From positions 4,466,001 to 4,530,000 of the forward strand of contig JAQFVV010000031.1 in NCBI GenBank assembly GCA_028023455.1: a DNA stretch of 64,000 nucleotides. Direction: 5' to 3'. Of the stretch, positions 1 to 10,270 are shown in pieces. The stretch's first letter is position 1. The number at the start of each line of letters is the position of its first letter. The translations under genes and the position numbers were made by a program. Below the pieces are notes generated by a model. It was not told the origin of the DNA. It saw only the letters and a program-made list of their open reading frames with translations, and made no database searches. The stretch comes from Epiperipatus broadwayi. Lineage: Eukaryota; Onychophora; Udeonychophora; Euonychophora; Peripatidae.

Positions 1-420
1 TATATGGACTCTAAATGCTTACCTGCATGTTGATATAAAATTACAAATGCTTAATACTTACCTGAATATTAATTTTGTGGGAGTAATTTAAACCACATTA
101 CTGTTTTGATAAATATAAATAAAATAATGAAGGACTATATGGATTATAAATGCTTACCTGCATATTGGTATTATGTGAAAAAAAGTAATAAAACTTATGC
201 ACATAGATGCACATTTACACTGACTGGACTATGAATAGTCCACAAACCAAGAATGTTCACATTAACTGTTTGATAAATAGAATAAAATAATGTACTATAA
301 AAATTACAAATGCTTACATGAATTTCGATTGTATACAAAGAAAATAATGAAACTTATGAGCACCAATGTACATTGATACTTGACTGAATTATAGAAACCT
401 TACAGATCTGGAATAGCTCA
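1..420. repeat. Degenerate tandem repeat, about 3 units
   Basis: A phrase of the form 'aaatgcttacctgcat' recurs near positions 15, 148 and 308. Each is followed at a variable distance by related AT-rich text, including a segment resembling 'gcacatagatgcaca' in the second and third units. Units are roughly 130 to 170 bp and much diverged. No coding potential is visible. The repeat runs off the left edge of the window, so its true extent is unknown. Confidence 0.5.
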
Positions 421-1560
421 TCTTACCTATTTACCTACCTAAAAGAGATGTACAGATATGGAATAAGGAGTGGCAAAATATTCATGCAGTATTGGTAGAC
501 GTCTACTAGATAAAAGACCCTTTGAATCCTTTACCTAAGATACATCAAAATGAGCCTTCATTTGAAATGAAGGATGAACTTTATTAAAATGAATTGCAAA
601 TGAACTATTGATCAACAAACTGCTTCTAACCTTTTCATAAATGAAATGAAAATGAGTCATCACATGGATAGGAATGAACTTTATTAGAACTTGAAAATTA
701 ATTGTTATTAAATAAAATTATTGTTACTAAAAATTAAATTTAGTTATCCAGTTGTCCAATTCTATTTTGTTTTTATTGCATCACTCATCAGTCATTGCAC
801 TTGTTCATGAGAATCTCATGCCTCCTGAGCTACGTCTGGCATAACTAGACCTAGATAAGTCAGGTTGTAGTGAGATGGAACTCTAGTGGTACGTGCCGTT
901 TGGAAAACCAAACATATAAATGCCTAGATGCTTCCAGCCTCTATGGTGCTACATCCTCTGATGAGCAGGAAATATTGTTGTAGGGGGGGTTAACATCTGC
1001 ATCGGGGAATGCCAATCGATTGTTCCTTCCTGCAACATGCTCATCAGGAAATTGTTACAACTGAAGTAATAAAAGGGAATATGGTGGTCCGGTTACAATA
1101 TATATATATATGTATTAAACGTAACATTAATAGCACAACTATTAAAACTAAATACATGACTATGGTTTCATCTAAAACATAGGCCTTTTTAAGTACTAAA
1201 AAAAAAAAAAAATTACTATCTTAAATACACTTACAAAAATACCCATAATCCAAGCTACTCATTTTATAAATAACACACTCATTTTCTCAAATACAGTCAC
1301 AAAACTACTCTTAATCAAAATCTACTTTCTTCTTTTGTTTTTATGTTAAGTTTTTATAAAGCTGATAATTTCAGTTCAATAATTTCATTTCCATATTTGT
1401 TAATCAAAAGTGTCTTTTCAATTCTTCTAATCTTAAAGACAACAATCTTTGCGCCTGATCAAAGAGTATTTCATGACCAGCATTATTCTTATGAATATAC
1501 AAGCTGAATTAGTATAGTTTTATGAATTTTAACTTTTTCATTTAATTTACTTTCCCAAGA
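421..1560. other. Unassigned AT-rich DNA with a GC-richer island
   Basis: No gene is visible. Positions 825-1080 are clearly less AT-rich than their surroundings and look like a decayed unnamed repeat. Within it, a CTGATGAGCA motif at 958-967 is mirrored by its inverted counterpart near 1036-1047. There is a (TA) run near 1098-1110 and an A-run near 1200-1212. Confidence 0.4.
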
Positions 1561-4480
1561 TCATCATTATCATTTTCAATTATATCAACCCCCACAAGAT
1601 GAAGATTTCCCCAAATTTAATCTAGTTCTACAAACTTTAACCTTTCTTCTCTATAATATTCCAGAAAATTTTTTTATTTCATCCATCTATTCCATATGTA
1701 GTCTCTTTCTATGTCTTTTGTAAATATCTTGGGATCCAGTTTAAGACTTCAACTGTCATTTTTATTGTTATATTTTTTAGAAATATGTCCATCCTAGCTC
1801 CAACTTTAGTCTTTTAATTCTTTCAATGATGTCAATAACACCTATTTGTTCTCTCACCCATATATTTCATTTTTGATCTCTTCTTATTACTCATATCTTT
1901 CCATATCCTGTTGAGACTCTATTGTATTTTCATTAAGTGTCCATATCTCAGATCCATAAGTAAGAACTGCTAAAACACATCTATTAAAAACCTTTTTCAA
2001 ATACATACTCATATTTCCTTTTAATATCAAGTTAATTCTACCAAAAGTGCCCCATTCAAGATTAATTCTGTGATTAATTTCATCTATTATGCTTTCATTT
2101 GTATTAATAATATGACCAAGATATTTGTAGATGCTAACTTCTAATTTATTATCAGTATTTATTTTCTTTGGATAAAATCCATTGAACATTATTTTAATCT
2201 TTTTTTTTTTGCATTTATCTTTAGTCTTTTTTTTTTTTTGCTTTCATGTGATAATTCTTAGAATATTTCCTGAAGCTCTAAAGCATTATCCATAAAAATA
2301 ATCACATCATCTGCAAAATCTAGATGCCTTAAATAATCTCCATGTTTTTGTACTTTTTTAGCTTTTCTTTATAATCACAAAATATATCTCGTAAAATTGC
2401 TGTAAAAAGTTTTGGAGATCTGAAATCACAGTGTCATTCACCCTTATCACTGTTAATATTTTTAGTATTGTTATGTAATCTAATCATCGTTGCATTTTGA
2501 TAATTATTTTTCAGAATATGACAATATTTTGTGTCTATATTGGGACAGTTAAATGCTTTAATTACCATAGAAATGCTTACAAAATCAACTGCTTTTTTAC
2601 AATCTACAAATCCAAACATAGTGGTAACTCATCTTCATGGGTTCTTTCTATAACTTCTTTCAATACTTAGATATAATCCATTATGCTAAATACAAAACTT
2701 ACTGTAGATGAGTTATAATTGTTTTGGTAAAATTTTTGCATAGAAATGATAAAAGACTGATAAGTTTCTGATTTCTAATATCTTCTTAATTTCCTTCTTA
2801 AATATCATTATTATTTTAGAATTGTTCTAATCATCTGGTTCATCTTTATTTGCTTTCTTAAGATACCAATTACAATTCCATTTCCTGGAGTTCTTCATTT
2901 ATTATGCTGGGCAATTCAGAAGATATAATAGTTATAGGGGATAGTTTGATGATATTGTTGTTGTTTTTTTGTTCTTTATTACTACATAATTTTTATAAAA
3001 TTCTTCCACACATTTCATGATTTCATCTTTCTTTTTAATAATAGTTCAATCTTTTCTTCTTATTGCAGAAATAACTTTATTTTAAATATCAATGAGGCTT
3101 TTATTCTCTTTTATGGTTATCCATGTCAATTCACAATTATATTTTCATTTATCATTATTAACTCTTTTTTGTCTCATTTTACACAACTAGATATATAATT
3201 ATTCTTAATAAATTATTTTAAATTTTTTTATATTTGTTCTTTTTTTCATATATTGCCTTGTTTCAATAGATAAATTGCAGCTTTCTTGTGCCAGCTATCT
3301 TTATTGCAATTCTTAATAGTGTATTCAAATCTGAACCATGTTCAAAATCTGTTAATGTTTTAAAATAATTTTCAAGTTCTAATTTAAATTCATTGGATTG
3401 TTTCTCAAGGTTTAAAATATAATTATTTGTGTTTTTTTTTTTTGTGTTAAAACTTATCTTATATCTCACTAGTTGATGATCATTTCATGTGTTTAATCTG
3501 TTAAGAACATTACTATCTTCATTTTTTTTTTCTGTTAATCAAAATATAATCCAGTTTCACTGTATCTTCATTTGAATGATTCCTTGTCCATTTTCATTTA
3601 GCATTTTTCTCAAATCAAGAATCCTTAATATAGTTTTTTTTTCTACCAATTCTAAATCTGCATCCTTTCTCATTCTATCACCATAACCAAATTTACTCAC
3701 AATACTTTAATCTTTCAACTGATTACCAGTTTTAGCATTTAAATCTCCATGACAAATTTAAAGTGTTGCTTGACCTGATCAAAAGCAATTTTGTATATTC
3801 ATATAAAAATTATTTACTCCTTCATCATAATGAGAACTTTTTGAGGCACACAGCTGAATTATCTGCATTTGGTATCTTTCAATAAGTTAAATAACTAACT
3901 TGCCTCTAGATCTGATATATTGATCTTCGCAACAGTATAGTAGCTTAATGTTCACAATGTTATTCTTTCTTTTTTTATTTATAATGAATACATTTCATTT
4001 GTGCATTTAATATTTGTTCTTTGTCAAAGTACATGTCCGTTTTTAAATCATCTTTCCTTCTTTTTTCCCCTAATTTTATGAAATCCAACAATAATCATCC
4101 ATTTAATATTATTCTTTTGATTTATGTACTCTTTTTTCACTTGAAAGTGATCCACAGTTGTAAATAACCAAATAAAAAATCATTATCAGGTCTACCCTCA
4201 AGGGTTTCTTAGAACCCTCCTTCTTTGTTACCAACTGCTGTCCTGTCTGGTGACTTTACATTCTTCTAGGAATAAGCTATAATTTAGTTTTGATTGTCAT
4301 GATTGTAAATATGTATTTTTTAAAAAATTCATCCCCACATACAATTATCATGTCTTTAAAAAAAATCAATTGAAATTTCAGTTAAGAACTAACTATCAGG
4401 CAACTGAGAAGAAACACCATGGTTTTTCTTGATCTGAGAGTCAAAAAACCAATAAATTCACTACTCTGGCTGATGAATCT
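1561..4480 (-). mobile_element. Decayed RTE-type LINE (copy A), nearly full length
   Basis: Read on the minus strand this matches the near-intact RTE at 54643-57948 from 5' leader to 3' tail. The 5' leader (4380-4480) has the same 'aagaaacaccatggt'-type text, followed by the pre-nuclease segment (4170-4320), nuclease, reverse transcriptase and C-terminal region, ending in a short ATC-rich tail at 1561. The best surviving frame (1887-2189) reads YLGHIINTNESI...INHRI and SEIWTLN, the post-RT region of the family. Multiple stops and frameshifts make it non-functional. Most substitutions look like drift to AT, so this is an old copy. Boundaries are accurate to perhaps 20 bp. Confidence 0.85.
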
Positions 4481-6379
4481 TTGTGAATATCACATCTTTG
4501 TTTACTTACTGTATGAATAATCATATAGTAATAACTGCAAAGACTAGAACATATGGAGTGGACATTTGGAATTTGCACTGCTTAGTTCCTTTAAGGTTCA
4601 AAGAGGAAAGCCTTCTGCAAGCTAAATGTCATAAATATGGGACTGAAGATATTATTTTTATGAAAATTTCATTTAATATTAAAGGTAGAAGATAAATATT
4701 TTGATTATGAGAATTTTATTTTGGAAAGTATGTATATTGTTGGTAAAATGGGTGGAGTTGGATTACGAATATTTTTGTAAGTGTACATATTTAAGATAAT
4801 TGGATTTTTTTTTATTACTTACAAATGAAAAAGCCTGTGATGTAGATGAAACAATGGTCATGCATTAAGTTTTAATAATTTGTGCTAGTATTGTTAATAA
4901 TGAGTTAGATTTTTTTTTCTTTAATGTCTCGTTTAGTGTTAGTTTATCTTGAATTATATATATATTGCTAAAAGTTCAGTATTTGTAGTCTAAATTGTTT
5001 TTTGTTGTTGTTGTTGTTTTACTATTTTTATCCTATTTCTTATAGAGGGAGTGCATTATAATTGGGATGCTACTTTTGATATTATGGATTCTTTGCTATA
5101 ATGTTTCACTAAAAAGTTAACCGGTTTTTAAAGTAGTGTGAGAATAGTGCTACCTAATATATGTATGTCTTTGTAGTTAATTGGCTAGAGACACTATTAT
5201 GGATTACCTCAATATCAGCTAGCACAAGTAAATTCTCAAACAAGTATTTTTACTGTGAAAACATTTTCCATATTCATAGCTCCAAGTTGTAATGATTGTT
5301 TGCTATTGCTTGCCTTTCTTTAATACAGTTTATTCTAGTTTTGTAGACTTTAATGCTACATTAAGAAGTGGCTCTTAATATTGGTGATGAATATTGTATC
5401 TTATTTATATTTGTAACTAATTTACAATAAATATATTTCATGTCTTTTATATAAATACATTTTTTTAAAATTAAATAATGACTTTATTATTAATAATATT
5501 TACATGCATCATTATCGATTCATAAACGAATATTGTGAGTCCACTCAAGAAAAAAAAATCAGACAAAAGGAAAGAAAATGAAAAGTAAGGAAAGAAAAAA
5601 TTGGAGTCAGATTCACTATATGTAGAATTAAAGGATGGAATTATGGTTGTATGAGCGCACAATCTCATTGTTATTCTAAGTGCAGAGAAATGACTGAATA
5701 GCTTCAGAGGCTCATGCTACTCGATTCGGTTCAACTTAATTGAAAAATGTATTTCTATTTCGCGGTTTGACTTATATAATCATTTCAAAACTCTTCTTTA
5801 ATCTTTTGTTTTTCTTTGTCTATATTTTATTTTTAGTTAGGATGGCAATATCCGTTTTCTAGTATCTACTAATAATGATGATGAGTATTTTCCTTATTCG
5901 TATTTGTAAACTAAATAAAAATGAAATATATATGTAATCTTTTTTATAGTAAATCTTATTATTATTTAACAAAGAAATGGTTCCAGTGACAGTTCAATGA
6001 ATGATTTTCTTTATTGACAATTACAATTAGCTATGTCAAAATTCTTTAATTATCCAGTTTGAAAAGCCATTCACCTTTTTCTAAGAATATTTTTACCTTT
6101 TTTTTTTTTTTTTTGTAGTCCATTAATTTTTGTTATTTTTTTTTCAAATATTTCCTGGTAGCATTTAACACATTTTTGCATCTTTCCTGTAAATGATTTA
6201 CAAAAAGTTTAAATTCTTAGCATACACATACATTTGTAATTATATTTCACTTAGCTGGTTAATCAACGATAGATTCTCGGTATAAAATTTAAAAATTGAT
6301 ATCTCTCATCCACCAATATTATGACCAGGAAAGCAATATTTATCAAAAGTATATAAGTAGGCAAATTATAAATTAAATT
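4481..6379. other. AT-rich DNA without recognised genes
   Basis: I see only AT-rich sequence with homopolymer T runs, a GTT microsatellite near 5005-5018 and an AT-rich stretch near 5460-5520. Short open frames here have low-complexity translations with no recognisable motif and are not supported as genes. Confidence 0.4.
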
Positions 6380-6889
6380 AAAAGTTAACGACAACATATA
6401 TTTGGTCAGATTGTTGATACAGGTGGGAGTATGATGAATTAAATTAATTGTGTAATTAAAACTGGATATAGTGCTTTTGGCAGAAATATTATTGTAAAAA
6501 ATATGAAATCTTCTTGTGTGCTTGAAAAGAAAAGTTTTAATAATCTTTTATCAGTGCTTATTTATGAATCTGTGACTTGGATCAGATACTGCAAAGAGTG
6601 TATAGCAAAGCATGGAAAAATGTATGTTTGGATTGACTAAAAGAGATTGAAATCTAAATGCATGGATGAGAAAATTAAGAATCTGAAATGAAATTGGGTT
6701 GAAGATATTGCTTAGGAGATGACATTATACAGACAATTGAAATTTTAATTTGGATCCCATAAGATAGTAAAAGAACTTGAAAGGTCTATCATATGTAAGA
6801 TGGATGGATAAGGAAGTTATAGAGAAGCTTTGGATTAAAGAAATTGGATTTGGAAAACTTTCGTCCTGCAGCGGGTTGAAAATGATCAT
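6380..6889 (+). mobile_element. RTE LINE fragment (copy E), 3' end only
   Basis: A 5'-truncated plus-strand fragment of the same RTE family. It starts in the post-RT region (text matching the YLGQII segment near 6400), continues through the relics of 'GSETWTLN' (near 6565-6580) and of 'RWMDEI' (near 6805), and ends with the family's 3' signature 'tcgtcctgcag' at 6861. All frames are broken. Truncation at the 5' end is typical of LINE insertion by target-primed reverse transcription. Confidence 0.75.
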
Positions 6890-7705
6890 ACTAAAATTTA
6901 AAACGATGTTATAAATGAAAAATAAAATAAAAGAATTACCAGAGTAATAATAAAGTATCATAACTAACTATTAAGAAATGGCATTTAGACAACTATCTTC
7001 TTATTGTTTAATCACTTAATTCCATTTTTGAGCAAAGGATTGATATACACATATTTATGCAAGTTATGTGCATAACCATTTATAATAAAACATCCTTTAA
7101 ATATCACACTGCAGAGCTTGAGAATTTTTTCATCTTTCCTTTCTAGTTAAGAATAGTTAGATATTTATTTAATATTATTGAATGATTATGTAGACTGTTC
7201 ATGAACTGGATATCTAAATTTTTTTATTATCAGAAAGTTTGATCTATTTTAAACTAGGTCAAGCTTTAGCTTACAATGTGATGATTTTTTTATTATCAAA
7301 AGCTGCTCTAGATGGAGATGCAAATTTAGTATTTTGATTAATTAATGTTTTTTTGTGACTGATCACACAGTATACATTCTGCATTCTTAACCCCCTGTTC
7401 ACTTCTCGCAAATTATTTCATTTTTTTGACCAATTCGGCCCCTGGTGAATTTTTTCATAAGAATTATACGTTAAAATGTGTATATTGCTGTATATTTTAT
7501 TATATAAACATTTTGCTAAAAAAATTATGCTAGAAGGTGGAAAATTCAAAATTTCTGCTCTTACAATAGACATGTGCTCTGCTCTGACATGTTCAGGTAT
7601 TGTTTGTTGCCAAGGCTGTAAAACGTTCTGCATTTTACGACATTGTTTAACAAAAATAGTTGCAATGACAAAAATATGTTTATTTGCGAATTTATTACGG
7701 TTTTA
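6890..7705. other. Unassigned DNA upstream of the hammerhead dimer
   Basis: 6890-7380 is AT-rich with nothing recognisable. 7385-7705 is less AT-rich and has a different texture. It may be part of the repeat that follows, because the boundary at 7706 is where the direct repeat begins. Overlapping short frames on both strands show no known motif. Confidence 0.35.
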
Positions 7706-7854
7706 GCCTTTGAGTATTCCATCATCAGATTTTCAATTGGATGAACGGTTGAAGAGTTGGAATGTGGAATAGATTGACGCCTGTCCATTAAAGTAGGAAG
7801 ATTGGCTATCTTAATATATATCTGAGCACTTATAGTATATATGTGTAGAGATGG

Positions 7855-7904
7855 TAATCTGGACCAACTGCTGGTTTAGCATGAAATACGTATATTGGTG
7901 ATAA
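7855..7904 (+). ncRNA. Inactivated hammerhead ribozyme relic (unit 1)
   Basis: Same family as the fold at 28759-28815. The stem I strands (TAATC and ACCAA upstream; TTGGT downstream) and the CTGGTTTAGCAT stem II arm and loop remain. However, the conserved CTGATGA core has lost about seven nucleotides, reading CTG directly into the stem II loop. Without the core this copy should not cleave. Confidence 0.6.
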
Positions 7905-8321
7905 TTTATCTTTTCGACATATAGGTGTTGAAGTGTATCAGTGTTATGAGATAGAGTGGAGAGTGATGGTTCATGTGAAAGTCTGTGCTAATATACCCTA
8001 TATATTACATATATTACTCTATATTATATATAGATACAGGTATATAATAAGCCTGTGTTTCAGTTAATACATAGAAGAGATGTCTGTCCATCCCTTGTAT
8101 ATGTATTAAATGGATTATATCCTGTACATGAGGGGTCATGTTAACCTTAGGTCAACATGAATGTGACAAGAATCTTGGCCTCAGTGTGGCCTTTGAGCAT
8201 TCCATCATCAGATTTTCAATTGGATGGAATATGGAGTAGATTGAAGCCTGTCCATTAAAGTATGAACATTGCCTATCTTAATATATATCTGAGCACTTAT
8301 AGCATATATGTGTAGAGATGG

Positions 8322-8378
8322 TAATCCGGACCAACTGATGATTACTGGTTTAGCATGAAATACGTATATTGGTGATTA
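8322..8378 (+). ncRNA. Diverged hammerhead ribozyme copy (unit 2)
   Basis: The CTGATGA core is at 8335-8341 and GAAA at 8357-8360. Stem I is intact: ACCAA 8330-8334 with TTGGT 8369-8373, plus TAATC 8322-8326 with GATTA 8374-8378. Stem III can form as AUA/UAU, where a U-A pair replaces the C-G pair of the canonical fold, leaving A8368 at the cleavage position. Stem II is damaged: TTACT against AGCAT has two mismatches. Activity is doubtful. Confidence 0.6.
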
Positions 8379-8500
8379 TTTATCTTTTCGACATATATGT
8401 GTTCAAGTGTATCAGTGTTATGAGATAGAGTGGAGAGTGGTGGGTCATGTGAAAGTCTGTGATCATATATCTTATATAATAATTTACAATATAATATTAT

Positions 8501-9954
8501 ATAATAATTTACATTATATTTATTAGATATCAAGAAATATAAATTATTAATAACTTATTTTGACTTGAAATACTTTATTTTCAAAAATATTACATTATAT
8601 TAGCAGTGAATGTAAATATGGCCTGAAGCAATTTACAAGATTAGCTTCTACATAAGCAATCTTTTTATACTTATGAGTATGAAAATATCACAACTTTGCA
8701 ATAAATATTCAAATATTTTAAACTTTTAAAGCATAATTTGTTAGATATAAGAGAAATAAATAAATATTCATTTGAATGTTTAAAAATAATAAGAAATAAC
8801 AAAAATTTCATTGATTTTGTAAACTGAAAATAATCCTTCTAGAAACAATGACGTCTAAACTCTTTGTTTTGATTATGATCTCATTTTTTTAATATTTACA
8901 GAAACAAAATATGAACATTTAAAATTTATTTCAGTAGTAAACAAAAATATCAAATGAAGTCAAATTTATTATTTTCTGGTAAGTAATAATCATATATTTT
9001 ACATTGATTTGTGAGACAAAGAAAAATGTCAGAAAATGCTGAAATGTGAGAGTCTTAGGCTGCATGGCGAGATGGTTAATTGTATTAGCTTGCCATTTTG
9101 CTCTGCAAAAAAATAGCAATTCTAACCTTTCAGTAAACAGCATTTTAATTATTTTAGCTTGCTATTTATGTATAGACCATTTTAGGTAGTAATACATGCA
9201 GACTCTCATGACTGGTTTGTGCATTCTTGGCCTTGGATTAGCTATGAAGTATTGATATTTGTAGAATTGAACCATTCCAATTATCATAAAATTTACATTG
9301 CTATCCAAAATAATTTAAAAACTTTTGAAATCATATCCATTTCTTAAAGTCGTACAAAATTAAAATATTATACTTTAATAGCTTATATTTTGGGAATTTT
9401 ATATCACCAAACATTAAATTTTGCCCGAATTATGACTATATATATATATGTCCATATTAAATCAGAAAAATGTTCTATATGAAGTATATAGAATATATGT
9501 ATTTAGAATATAATAAAATGAAATTTTAATTTTTATAAAAAAAAATTATATCAATATATATTAATCAATAGACATTAACCTATAGCTCATCCACATCGTT
9601 TCTGCTATTTTGAGGTAGTATAATGTCAATTTCATTTATTTATTATGTATAATGAAATACTGCATATAAAATAATCATAGCCTTCATAAAATAAATATTT
9701 GTATAAATTGCATTTTCACTTGATCAATGATTTATTTTTTATTATAATGCCTTTTGTAATTTTATAAGATAATTACTGTGATATATTAATGTAATCTACT
9801 ATTAACACCATCTATAGTTTAATACAATTTAATCTAAGTACTATTTCCATTCTCTTATTAGGTAACATCTTTTTTAGATAAATACTTTACTGATCGTTTT
9901 AAGCCAATAAACATCACATGACCACCACCTCTTATGCTTGTGTATAACTGTTGT
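8501..9954. other. AT-rich DNA without recognised features
   Basis: No gene, RNA or recognisable repeat seen. The sequence has TA runs (near 9437-9450), A runs and short open frames lacking any motif. Confidence 0.4.
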
Positions 9955-10270
9955 TAAAACAGGCAAACTCACTATATATATTGCCACACACAAAAAAACA
10001 TTAAGGTGTTTTCAGTTTAAGACTCATAGTTTTGTAGTTAAATGGAGATAAAAGGTGGTTTCTGGAGGGTTGCATTAGATCCTAAGATCTAGGTGCAGTG
10101 CTCTCAGATCCAAGGCTCCTCACTGATGAAGGCCATAAGCCAGAAACTAGTCTGGGGATATTGGATGAGTAGGCACTAGATGGGGATTTTACGCACAAGC
10201 CTTCTGGCATCCATTGATTACTCTAGCTTGTTGTATGTGGCAATATATATAGTGAGTTTTGCCTGTTTTA
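9955..10270 (+). mobile_element. Short inverted-repeat element carrying a hammerhead
   Basis: Near-perfect terminal inverted repeats: 9955-9993 (taaaacaggcaaactcact...) and 10231-10270, about 39 bp each with one indel and one mismatch. They are flanked by TA at both ends if the repeat is taken to start at AAACAGGC. The 316-bp element encodes no protein and its interior is much less AT-rich than its surroundings. The interior contains a hammerhead-type fold. TA flanks and short size suggest a Tc1/mariner-type MITE, but the ribozyme content suggests a retrozyme or Penelope-derived unit; I cannot decide between them. Confidence 0.7.
10108..10166 (+). ncRNA. Candidate hammerhead self-cleaving ribozyme (family 1)
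   Basis: The conserved core is complete: CTGATGA at 10123-10129 and GAAAC at 10143-10147. Stem I closes by TCCTCA (10117-10122) with TGGGGA (10153-10158, one G-U pair), then an internal loop (GGC against TA), then a second 6-bp helix, ATCCAA (10108-10113) with TTGGAT (10161-10166). Stem III is minimal, AC/GT with loop TA, leaving C10152 as the cleavage nucleotide (GUC triplet). Stem II is GGC/GCC (10131-10133, 10139-10141). The one blemish is an A-A mismatch at the base of stem II, where a G-C pair is usual. This is the layout of a type I hammerhead with a short stem III, as described for Penelope-like elements. Confidence 0.7.

Larger units (their letters stand above)
7706..8500 (+). repeat. 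Direct repeat (~480 bp period) bearing hammerhead-like cores
   Basis: The text 'gcctttgag.attccatcatcagattttcaattgg' begins at 7706 and again at 8189, a spacing of 483 bp. Each unit continues with the same order of blocks: 'cctgtccattaaagta', 'gctatcttaatatatatctg', then a hammerhead-like core, then a GAGATAGAGTGGAGAGTG block. The first unit extends to the start of the second and contains a linker (about 8040-8188) that also forms the centre of the foldback element at 28459-28628. The second unit is cut near 8500. This is a dimer-like arrangement of one repeat family, expected for retrozyme or Penelope-type repeat units, though that assignment is inference. Confidence 0.7.

Noticed and set aside
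7418-7788. Overlapping open frames on both strands (7418-7633, 7476-7706, 7561-7788)
   Set aside because: Mutually overlapping frames without motifs in a region bordering the hammerhead repeat; no evidence for a protein.
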